64,000 nucleotides of DNA from G963668655 sp963668655. Its GTDB lineage: Bacteria > Myxococcota_A > SURF-8. The stretch is taken from positions 930,001-994,000 of the forward strand of contig CAXXPQ010000003.1 of assembly GCA_963668655.2 (NCBI GenBank), given 5' to 3'. A program made the position numbers and the translations under genes. Under the pieces are notes generated by a model. That model saw only the letters and a program-made list of their open reading frames with translations, was not told the DNA's origin and ran no database searches. Below are positions 18,022-29,000 of the stretch, piece after piece. Numbering within the stretch: the stretch's first letter is position 1; every line of letters begins with the position of its first letter.

Positions 18022-18129
18022 CCCCGGGCAAGTCCGGGGTTCTTACTGTTACGGTTTCAATGAAACCGACCCCCCGCTGCTCAACCGCAGCGACGGGAAT
18101 GGCTCATTCATCCACGGGCAAGCCCGTGG
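18022..18129. repeat. Cluster of three hairpins in a gene-free 300-bp stretch
   Basis: Between the DUF362 gene and the IS5-type element (17981-18292) there is no gene. The stretch holds three perfect inverted repeats: CCCCGG/CCGGGG (18022-18039), CGCTGC/GCAGCG (18075-18092) and CCACGGG/CCCGTGG (18112-18129, followed by TTTT). The first and third share a GGGCAAG(T/C)CC core and an upstream ATTCAT. The third can act as the terminator of the transporter/DUF362 unit. A related GC palindrome occurs beyond the IS at about 19366-19377. Confidence 0.6.
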
Positions 18130-18292
18130 TTTTCTGTCTTCGACCGCATAAAACATGGGCATGACGGATTTTGTAAGCCGCCGTACGCCCCTTTTCACCA
18201 AATCATTAAGGGCTTATCTTTCCTTATCCGTCAGACGAACGATGTAGTCGGCCCTGAAAAAATCGGTTCAAATTGCCCCTATACACACCTTA

Positions 18293-19158
18293 GATAGTGT
18301 CGTCACGAGTAAATGAATATTCTCGACACGGACTTTGCGTTGGAATATAATTCCTTTCAATAGATTATAATGAAAGGAATCAAAATGGAAGCCGCCTATC
18401 ATCGCCACGACATTTCCGATCACGTCTGGAGCCTTCTGGGGCCCCATCTTCCGGGCCGAAGAGGTGTTTGGGGCGGCATCGCCCACGACAATCGCCGGTT
18501 CATCAATGCCGTTTTCTGGATTCTGCGCACCGGCGCTCCCTGGCGCGATCTGCCGCCCGATTACGGCGACTGGAAAAATACTCCCCGCCGCTTTTGCCGC
18601 TGGCGAGATAAAGGAATATGGGAATCTTTGCTTGAAACTCTCATCGACGATCCCGATTACGAATGGCTGATGATCGACGCCAGCCACGTGAAAGTCCACC
18701 CGGACGCAGCGGGAGCGGTAGGCGGCAACCAGGCGATGGGCCGCACAAAAGGGGGCTCAACTCCAAGATACACCTGGCCGTGGATGCGCATGGTATGCCG
18801 CTCCGAGTCCTTATTACGGACGGTCCCACAGCGGATTGCACGCAGGCTCACACCTTGATCGAAGGGCTGGACGCCGCGTATTTACTGGCCGACAAGGGAT
18901 ATGACGCGAACGCCATCGTGGAAAAATGCCGAGAAAACGGAACGGAACCGGTCATTCCGCCGAAAAAGAACCGCACGATCCAACGCGACTACGACAAAGA
19001 ACTTTACCGCGAGCGGCATCTGGTGGAAAACGCCTTCCTCCATTTGAAACGCTGGCGCGGTATCGCTACCCGTTATGCCAAAAACGCCGCCTCATTCCTC
19101 GCCGCCGTTCATATCCGCTGCCTCGCTTTATGGCTCAATATCTTATGACGACACTATC
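18293..19158. mobile_element. IS5-family (IS427-like) insertion sequence
   Basis: Complete 866-bp element. Perfect terminal inverted repeats GATAGTGTCGTCA (18293-18305) and its complement (19146-19158) are bounded on both sides by TA, the expected target duplication of this group. The repeat match extends through the TA. The interior holds a two-frame DDE transposase with a slippery heptamer. The ends and frames look intact, so the element may be active. Confidence 0.9.
18385..19148 (+). CDS. IS5-family DDE transposase, made by -1 frameshifting
   Basis: Two overlapping frames together encode a ~254-residue transposase. Frame 1 starts at 18385 (AAGGA upstream) and would stop at 18858. Frame 2 runs to 19148. 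They join at A AAA GGG (18747-18753), a canonical -1 slippery heptamer in the correct phase, which restores the normal RTKGGLNSKIHLAVDAHG sequence. Catalytic residues can be seen: Asp in MIDASHVKVH, Asp in LLADKGYDAN and Glu in RHLVENAFLHLKRWR. The N-terminal part includes the family's WILRTGAPWRDLP. Frameshifted expression is usual in the IS427 group, so this is probably not decay. Confidence 0.9.
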
Positions 19159-19396
19159 TAGACGGATTATTATGATTTCAGCGATGAAAGGCGCTCATCC
19201 CGAGTGCCGCCAAGAGGGCGGTGGATCGAGGGATCCGCCGCTTGTGGCTCGTCGTGGCTCGATACGATTGGCTTCACAAATCCCTCGCCATGAGCGGATG
19301 AAGCATCGCTGAAATCATTTAAAAACGGTCTGTTCGAGGGAGTCGATTGCATCGATTTCCCCGGCCGAGCCCGGGATCTTGCGCTTCGATCGCACA

Positions 19397-19428
19397 AGAA
19401 AGGCGACGGCTTTCACCGTCGCCTTTCT
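19397..19428 (-). terminator. Intrinsic terminator of the giant Ig-repeat gene
   Basis: Perfect 13-bp arms (AGAAAGGCGACGG and its complement) around a 6-nt loop lie just past the stop at 19446. The arms end in T-rich sequence on the minus strand. Its position supports the idea that the frame ending at 19446 is the true end of the gene. Confidence 0.85.
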
Positions 19429-19445
19429 TCAGTATTTCCATAAAC

Positions 19446-20060
19446 TTACGGCTGCATGAAGTACCCCGTGATGGCGCCTTCGTACAGGAAGATCATCGGT
19501 CCGCGCACATGCGCGCCAGCGACGTAATCGCTGCCGACCTTGGAGATCATCATCGGGTTGCCGAGATCGCCGACATCCCAAATGGTTCCCGTGGACAGAT
19601 ACAAGGTCTGTCCCCAATACTCGATGCTCTGGAATCCGCCGTAATGCGGGTGGAACGGTTCCGCCAGAACGCTCATGTCCCGGCCGTCGATAATTTCCAC
19701 CGAGTTGGAACCGCCGTAGGATACGACGACTTCGCTGGCGTTTGTCCGGATGAGACTCGGCGTGCTCGCACTCGCGATGCTGTGGCTGGATCCGGCCGAT
19801 GCGATGCTGTCCAGAGGATCCGAAATATCCAGCCGGTAGGTGTAAACGTTACCGGAAACCGGCGGACGGTTGACGTACAGCGTGCCGCTATTGGCGTCCA
19901 TCTGCATGCATGAGAACCCGCCATAGGACGCCGCCTGGGTCATGCTGTTTTGCAAGCCTTCCAGATTATTCAGATTATAGGATCGCACGCAGGGGCTGGA
20001 CACGCCGAAAGGCGTAACGATCAAGGCATTTCCGTGGATTACGGCGTCCGAAACCCCCAA
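19446..20060 (-). pseudogene. Frameshifted C-terminal part of the giant lipoprotein
   Basis: About 200 residues continuing the gene at 20039-29500 in the -1 frame. The sequence reads as one more stretch of LVIVD-like beta-propeller (VIDISDP-style repeats: YRLDISDPLDSIA, VEIIDGRDMSVLA, IWDVGDLGNPMMI). Without it the upstream protein ends abruptly in WGFRTP. The switch falls at a five-C run (20054-20058, GGGGG on the coding strand); one additional G would fuse the frames. There is no plausible independent start: its first possible codon is a TTG without a ribosome site. It may be a real mutation, a programmed shift or a sequencing/assembly indel; I favour the last two equally. Confidence 0.75.
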
Positions 20061-23000
20061 CCCGTGGTGTAATTGGTGTACCAGTTCACCTTTCCCGGTC
20101 CCGTCTCGTCGGCGGTGTCGATCACCATGAACTGGCCGTACGTGCCGTTCGCTTTACGTGAAGCATTGAAAACGTAATTCGCCCCGAAGGGAATCAGCGT
20201 GGTGACGTAATCCGCATGGAAGCTGTCGTTGTAAGTGTTGGCGATGACCTCGGCGGGCGCTTCCGGATTCTCCACCCGGTATTTGTAGAAGGTGTCGTAG
20301 GAGACGGCGTAGATGATGTCCTTGTCCACCGCAAAAGCCTGGAAACCGCCGCCGGAGCCGGAGCTGAGCTGGGTTTTCCAGTCGAAGCGGTTGGGATCGC
20401 CGGCCTTAAACGCCACGATGCCGCTCTTGCCGGAATCCGTGTCGTTGTAGGCGACGTATATCAGATTGCCTTCCATTTCCGTGGCCGTGGGCTTGGCGCC
20501 GCTGAAATAGGCGCCGCTGGGCCAGCGGTAGCTGCCGTCCTCCTTCAGATAACCGCTGTCCGTGGACAGGCGAATGGCCTTCAGGGTCTTACTCGAACTC
20601 TCGAAGGAAACGAAGGCCCAACCCGGCCCCACGGCGATTCCGTGAGCGCTGTCCACGCCGATCTGGAACGCCCGAAGGATGCCCTGATCCTCCGTCATGG
20701 TGTACATGCCTTCCTCCCCGGCCACGTACATATTCGGATAGCTGGAAGTGAGATCCCGGATGCGGCCGTCCAGCGTGGTCCAGTCGTTCACGTCCGGCGG
20801 GGGATTGATGGAAATGGCGTCGAAGGAAAGAGTGGCCATGACGTTGTAGTAGCGGTTTTTATCGAAAAGCGAGGAGGAACAGCGCATGAACAGATCCACA
20901 CCCCTGGAAGTGATGTCCATGGCCGCCACGCCGGCGACTCCCTGGGCCCAGTGGTCATTGCAGTCCGTATCGGCGATTTCCAGAAGATCCAGCGTTTCGT
21001 CGTCGATGGCCGGATGGGCCGGGTCGCGCATGTCGATGCGGGCCATCACGTAAGTATCATCCTCCGTGCCTTCGGGATCGCCGAGATTCAGTTTCTGATA
21101 CTCGTCGTACTTGAACACGCCGTAGGCGAAGTGCCAGTTGCGGGCGCTCGGATCGTCGTTGGCCGCGAACTGCCCCGTGCGGAAACTCTGCCAATAGGAG
21201 TCGTCCGTTCCGTTGACGGATTCGAACACCGTCCGAAGCCAGGTCGGTCGCGTGGGATCGGAGATGTCGATCACCGTGAGGCCGGGAACGCTGGTGGGAT
21301 TTCCCACTTCGTCGTATTCCAGTTCCCGATCGAAGAGGTACAGGTAGTTCCCGAACAATTCCATGTCTTTGCGGCATACGGAAGCCTGCACGCCGCACCC
21401 CAGGCTTCCCACGGGCTCCACGCTTTGGCCTTCCTTGCCGACGATGTCTTTCGTTCGGTAAACCTTCAGTCCCAGCGTGTTGCTAAGCGTATACATCCAG
21501 CCCTTGCGGACGATCATGTCGTCGATCTCCATGGCTTCCGAGCCCGTTCCGCCGCGCACTTCTCCGGCGGCCTGGATGGGCACCTCCATGGGAACGCCGA
21601 TGGCGTATCCGTTGGGCACGCCCTCGTTGGGGCCGGGCACCTCGGTCTTGTCGTACGCCGCGATTCCGATGTAGACCGGCATATCGTTGGTTAGTCCCGT
21701 CAGGGTGTAGGTGGTGACCTTCCCCACGTCGATGGGGCTGTCTCCCTGCTCCGCGAAGGTGCCGCCGAAATTGGCGTCGTACCCGTAATGCACCAGGTAG
21801 CCGCCCACATCGCCGCTGGTGGATTCGTTCCACTTGATGCGCAGCGAGCGATCGCCACTGGTGACGACCTTTTCCGTGGGACCGTTGGGGGCCAGATCGT
21901 CGTGACGCCAAAGAACGAATTCCTCGGGAGACTCGTTGCCCACGTTGTCCACGTAGCGCACGCTGATCTTGTTGGTCTGGTTGGAGAACAGCCGCACGTC
22001 CCAGCCGGGATTCGGGGCGTAGAAATCATAATCCTTGTCGGTCCAGTACGGATAATCCGGTCCCCCCTTGATCTGGGGCGTGGCCATGCATCCGGAAGCC
22101 GTTCCCGAACCGGGAGTCGGATCCGAGCAGTATCCAGACAGTTCCAGGGCGACCGTGGTTTCGCCGGTCACGGCACCTTCGGTGACGACCACCGGCGGGA
22201 CCGGCGCGGTCTGGTCCAGATCGATGGTGTCGGAGCGCCGCGTGGAGACGTTTCCGGCCTCGTCCGCGAATTCGGCGTAAACCGTCTTGAGGCCGTCCTC
22301 GGAGGGAAGCACGCAGTTGAACAGATCCTGGAACGGGATCCAGACCTCGCTGTCCATGTTTCCATCGCAGGCCACGCGCATCCAGATGGCGTCGGTCTGC
22401 CACATGCTCTGGAAAAGCACCTCCACGGAGGTCGTGGGGGTATGCGTGGCTCCCCGGTTGATGACCACGGTGGTCACGGCGGTCGCCGGAGCCTCGGTAT
22501 CCACGGTGAAGCGCGAGAACGGGCTGTAGCTGGACCAGTTGCCGACGGAATCAACGGCCTGTACGCGCCAGCGATAACTGGTTCCGTCGATCAAACCGAC
22601 CAACGCCAATTCCGGCAATACCGTCGTGTAGGTTCGGGGATTGAGGTCCACGTAAGAGCCGAGCACCTCCCGCTGGATATGAACCTGATAGTTCACCGGT
22701 CCGTGTCCGTTGGGATCCTCCACGTCCGTCCACAAAAGCGTCGGCGAGGTTGTCTTGGCCCAGCCCTCGGACAGCGGAAGCATGGGCGTGGGGGTGTCCG
22801 GCGCCGAGGTGTCCAGTTGCACCGAGGCGGCCACGTCGATGGTGTTTCCGGCGTGATCCTTCAGGCAGGCCCGCACGGTGCGTTCCCCGTCCATGCCTTC
22901 CAGCATCCAGGGCATTTCGTCGAAGTATTCCTGGTACGGCGCGTTTTCGCATTGGATGTCCGGTCCGTTCACCAGAGCGACCTCCATCACGTCCGCCGGT

Positions 23001-26000
23001 ACGCCGTTGAATTCCAGGGTCACCTCCGGGGAAGAGGTGGGGTTGCTGCCCTGAATGGTCAGCGTTCCCTGGGGCGGGTTGGTGTCCACCGTCAACCGGG
23101 CCGGTTCGTCCGAATCGCTGATGGTGCCCACGTTGCCCGCCTCGTCCATCAGGCAGACGTAGACGTAATTGACGATGCCCGTCTCCGCCGCGTCGTTGCG
23201 GAGAAGATTCACGGAGGTATGGGGCACGAAATCGACGTAGGAGGCCGTCTCGCAGTCCGGCTCGACCCCGGTGACGTTGACGACGATGGACATGAAGCGG
23301 GTGTCGCCGGGCGCCATGACGTTCAGGAAAGCCTCCAGACCGGTTTCGTTGCGATAGCCGTCGCCCTCCACTTCCAGGGTCGCGGTGGGGGCCAGGAGAT
23401 CCACGAAAGTCTCGGCCGTGAAACTGGCCGTGTTTCCCGCCAGATCCTTGAAGCAGGCGGTGACGTAGGCCATGCCTTCGTCCCCGTTGGGGCGGGAGAG
23501 CGTCCAGGCCATCTGGGGAACCGCCGGGTAATCCACGTATCCCGTGGTTCCCAGACAGGACAGGCTGGCGGAATTGGCGATCTTCACCTTCCAGACCTCG
23601 TTGGGATCGATGGTCGTGGGCGCCAGAAACAGGGTGACGTTCTGGGTGTTGATGGGCGACGAACCGTCTCCGATGGTCACGGTTCCGTAAGGCTCGTCCA
23701 GATCGAGGAACGCGGAGTCCTGAACGTGCGTGGTGCGGCCGGACTCGTCACGCAGACAGACGGAAACGTGCTTGGTTCCGGTGCCCGTGGAAATGTCCAG
23801 GCTCCAGGTGCGGTTGCTCGACAAAGGCTCGTACTGGGCCGTACCGCAATGGAGCGCCTCGCCGTTGGCGATGGACATCTCCGTCACGTCGTTCGAGGCG
23901 GCGATGCGCAGCCCCACCGTGGGATCGTTGGTGGGGTCGTCCCCCAGAATGGTGACGCTCCCCGTGGGATCGGTAAGATCCAGGGTGATGGAGGCGGACG
24001 CGGAAACGACGTGCCCGGCCTGGTCCTTGAAGCAGCCGGAGACGGTCACGGAGCCCTCCGTCTCGCCGAGATCGTAATCCGGCACGTTGGGCATGAACGG
24101 CCCGTATTCCCCGCCCGAACAGTCAATGGAAGCGGTGGTCTCCAGGCGCATCCAGGCCACGTCGGGATCGGCCTGGATGTTCAGTCCCACCAGGCGGTCG
24201 GGCGTGGGATCGTTCGCGTTCAGATGCAGCGTGACGGTGGGAGCGGTGGTGTCCAGTTTGATCTGATCGGCCGCTTCGGCCATGTTTCCCACGGGATCGG
24301 TCACGCGCAGGAAGACGCTCTTCATGCCGTCCGTGGATTCGAGCGTCCAGGCGATGTCCGCCCGGTCGCCGGGTTCGACATCCGTGGCGTTGCTGAAGGT
24401 CGGATCGTTGGAAAGCTGGAAGGTCAGTTCCGACGCGGCGAACTGATCGTCGTGCGCTTCCACGGCGACGGTCACGGAGGTGGAAGAGGCGAATTCCGCG
24501 CCGTCGTCGATGCGCATCTGGAGAATCTGGGGCGGCTGGGTGTCCAGAAGGATCTCATCCTGAATAATCGTGGTGTTTCCGGCCGCGTCCTTCAGTTGCA
24601 CCTTCACCTGCCGCATGCCGTTGAGACTTTGCAGCATCCATGAGCGGGTGGAAACGAAGGACTCCCACTCTTCCGTGGTGAAACCGGTCTGGTTGGTGAC
24701 GCGCATGGAGGTGACGCTGCTGGTCACGTCCGAGACGCTGGAAATGTCCAGGGTCACGCTTCGATCGCCGGTGCGCGCATCGCCCTCGTTGATGGTCAGC
24801 ACGCCGGAGGGCGCATCCAGATCCAGAACGATTTCTGAGGAATCGGAATAGGTGTTGCCCGCGCCGTCCATGAAGCAGACCGAGACCGTAACGGAGGCGC
24901 TTTCGGTTCCCAGGCTCCAGTCGGCGTACTGGGAGGAATAGCTTTCATAGGTGCCGGTGGAGCAGTCGATGGACGCCGTGTTCTCGATGCGCATCTCCTC
25001 CACGTCGGCGGCGGCCGTGAATTTCAGCGTGACCGTCTCGGAATTGGTGGGACTGTCGGCCTGGATGCTGATGGTTCCGGCGGGAGGCGTGGTGTCCAGT
25101 TCGATGCCGTCGCTGGCGTCGGTGGCGTTGCCGCTTTCGTCCGTCACGCGCAGATAGACCGTTTTGCTGCCGTCGCCGCGGCTGAGCGTCCAGGCGACAT
25201 CGCCCGCGCCGCCTTCCAGCGTCATGGCCGCCACGTTGGCGAACGACGCCTCGTTGGAGATGAAAAGCCGCAACGAGCCCGCGTCGGTCAGGTTGTCGTT
25301 GACCTGGACCGAGAGCGTGACGTTCTGGTCGTTGGTGGTTTCGGCGTCGTCGTCGATCTCGAAGGAAACGATGGTGGGGGCCTGGGTGTCCATGGTGATG
25401 CCGGCGCTGTCTTCTCCGATATTTCCCGCCAGATCCTTGACCTGGACGCGCACGGTCTTTTCTCCGGAACCGCTGCCGAGCATCCAGCTCTTGGCCGCCT
25501 GGAAAGACTCCCAGGTCTCGCCGGTGAAGGTGGCCTCGTTGGTCACCCGCATGGCGACGATTTCCCCGGCGCCTCCATCGGAGGCCGTCAGGCTCAGTTC
25601 CACCGAGCGGCTGGCGGTGAAGGTATCTCCGTCGTTGATGGCGAGTTCCACGGTGGGATCCGCCGTATCCAGCGTGAAATCCACCGATACGCAGCCGGAT
25701 TCGTTGTGGGCCGCGTCCCGGAAACGGGCGCTGAAGGTCTTTGGACCGTCCTCGCCGGAAGCGGAAACGGATTTCTGCGTGACGTAGGGAATCCAGGAAC
25801 TACCCTGGCAGTCGGCCGATTCGTGGATCAGGACTTCCGTGGCGCCGATGGCCGAAAGCTGGAGTGTGACAGTCTGGTCGCCCACGAAATCGCCCTCCAT
25901 CACGGAAATCCGCTCCGCGTAGGGCGCAGTCATGTCCAGGGTCACGGCGGCCTGGGCCGGGTCCGACACGTTGCCGGCCGGATCCACGTAGCGGGCGTAG

Positions 26001-29000
26001 ATCACCTGGGTGTCCTCGTCCGATTCCAGGCTGAAATCCACCGTTCCGCCCACCGGAAGCTCGAAGGGATCGCTTCCGAAGGCCATGGCCAGCGAAACCT
26101 GAACCTTCACGCCGTCCGGCGCGTTGGAAAAGACCAATTGGATTTCCGGATCGTTGGCGTACTGGCCGACGATATGTTCCCCGCCCAGTTCGAAATCCGG
26201 AGCGGGCGGCGCGGTCAGGTCCAGAATCACCGTGTCGTGAACGGTTCCTTCCGCTCCGTAGGTGTTGCCCGCCTCATCGCGGAACTTGACGTAGACGTTG
26301 TGCACCCCTTCCTGGAGCGGAAGCGGCCAGACCCGGCTTTCGGCATAGGGCTCCCAGACGGATCCCGTGAAGGAGGCGGAGGAACCGATCATCACCTGGG
26401 AAGCGCCGTCGGCCTCCACCTGCAATTCCACCGCGCTGGACTTGACGTACTTGTTTCCCTGGCCGTCGGTGGCGGAGGCCGCAATTTGGAAGGAAACCAG
26501 GGAAGGCGGCACGCGATCCAGGGTGATGGAACTCGTCACGCTTTCGCTGACATTGCCCGCCGGATCCTCGAAACGCGCGTGGACGGTCTGCAACCCGTCC
26601 GTCACGTCCGGGGGCAGGTTGAACATCCGGGTGGGGGTGTAGGTGTATTTGCTCCAGTCGCTTCCGTCCGTGGAAAGATGGACGAACTCCACGCCGTTTT
26701 CGTCCATGGCCACCAGATCCAGGGACAGCGCGACCCGATTGGTGTGACTGTCTCCATCGTCGATCACCAGGCTGGTCAAGGCGTCCACCACGGGTTCGAT
26801 ACGGTCCAGAATGATGGAGGCGCTGAAGACTTCGGACGAAATACCGCCGTCGTTCTCGAACTGGACGTAGATCATCTTGTCTCCGTCCTCGATCCCGCCC
26901 CCTTCGCCGTCCGCGAAAGTCCAGGCGTAATGGAAGCCTTCGGCCGTGAATTCCGTCACGGTTCCCGCGTTCACCAGGTCGTCGATGTCTTCGAAGGCGG
27001 GTTCGAGATCCGCGCCGTCGAAGGCCGTTTCCGATACGCGCACCCGGGCGGTGTTCTCGAAACGGAGTTCCAGATCCACGGTGGTGTTCAGGGTGTAGGC
27101 CGCGCCGCCCTCGATTTTGAAATCGCCCGCCTGGGGGGAAAGCTGAAGGGGATTTTCGGGCGTGCTGATCCGCGTGGTGTCGTCCGGAAGGATGGTCACG
27201 GCGGCCACGGCGCGCTTCTGGTAGCCGTCCTTTTCGGCCGTCAGGTCGTACGTCCCCGCCACGATGCCGTCCCGGGAGAAATAGCCGGTGGAATCCGACA
27301 CCATGTTATAGGCGCTGCCCTCCAGGTGCAGCAGCACTCCGGAGTCGTCCGAGGCCCCCACCAAGCGCACCCAGCCTTCCAAGGCGCCCCGGGCCAGGCG
27401 CAGAGAAAGCGTCCCCACCTGGCAGGTCTGGCCCGGCAGGACCGTGAAGAACTCCGATTTGGCGGAGGCATAGCCGCTCTTGGAGGCTTCCATCGAGGCG
27501 TAGCTGCCCACGGCCACGGAAGGAATCGTGAACGTTCCGTCTCCCGAGATCTGGGCGTCTCCCATGGTCTGGGAACCGATTTTCAGCGTGATCCCGGTAA
27601 GATCCGCGTTATCTCCTTCCACGCTTACGGATCCGGAAACGCTTCCGTACCGGCTGGTGAGCGTGAGCGTTCCGGCGTCCACCGTCGTTCCGGGCTCCAC
27701 GAACAGACCGCCGCTTTTCGCGTCGTCGAAGCGGTCCTTCGTCACCCGCAGACCGCCGTAATATCCCCGGGAAAGGCCGGAAATGGTGAACGCGCCCGTT
27801 GCTCCGTCCAGGGAAAGCCCGTCGGAGATCTGGTTGCCGTCCAGCCAGAAGGTCAGGCCCTGGAAGGGGTCCGCCGTGTCCGCCGGAACAAGCGCGATCT
27901 GCCCCGAAACGCCTCCCCGGGAGTTCAGTTCGATGCCGGCCTCGATGCCGTCCAGCGTGTTTCCGGCCGCGTCGCGGAAGCGGGCGTAAATGCTTTTGGT
28001 TTCTTCCACATCCGCGTTTTTCAGCCGCCAGCCGGAAAGCGCGGGCTGGAAGGCGCGCCAGTCGGCGTCGCCGAAACCGGAGTCGTTGGAAACCTGCATC
28101 TCCGCCGCGCCGGTCACGTCGAAGTCCAGAAGCACCACGGCGTCCGCCGTCACCGCGTCCCCGCCGTTGATCGCCATGGCCGTCGCGCCCGCCTGCGGAG
28201 CGATGTTGTCGAAGAGGATCGTATCGGAGACGGGTTCGGACTCGTTGCCCGCGCCGTCCACGAAGGCCACCAGCACGGGCAGTTCCGCGCCGTCGGCGGT
28301 TTCCGGAACCGGCAGCGTGACCGTGCGGGAAAGGGCGTAGCTCTCCACGGGTTCGTCATCCAGCGCGCCGTCCAGAGAAAGCCGCATGCCGCTTACGCCG
28401 GAGAGAAGATCGGAGGCGGACAGGGAAAGTCCCGCCGTGGCCGCCGTGACGTAGGTATCGCCCCGGTTGATGGTCACCTGGCCGTTTTCGGGCGGCGTGG
28501 TGTCCAGCACGATGGTGTCGCTGGCGATTTCCGATTCCAGTCCGGCCAGCGTCTCGTATTTTCCGTAAACCATTTTCACGCCGTCTCCCGCGCCGAGCGT
28601 GAAGGCGGTTTCCACGAAGTCCGCCTCCGTCCCGCTGGGAATCTCTCCGGTCACGGTGGCGTCCGCGCCGAATTCGGGATCCTCGCTCAACCACCAGCGC
28701 GCCATGGGGCCGGAGGCCCGCAGATAGGCGGTCACCTCGGGAGCGGCCGCGTACGCCGCGCCGTCCGCCAGCCGCAGGGCTCCCAGGGACGACACCAGGC
28801 GAATGGGATTCAGGATTTGCTCTCCCGTGTTTTCCCCGCCCACGTCGATCAGATCGGAATAGGTGGAGAAGCCTTCCTTCGTGGCCGAGATCTCGTATTG
28901 CCCGTGGGGCACGCCATCCAGGTAAAACGCCCCCGTGCCTTCCGATGCGGCCTGATAGCTGCGCCGCCCGGTCAACGCGGCCTTGAAGGGTTTCGCCGAA

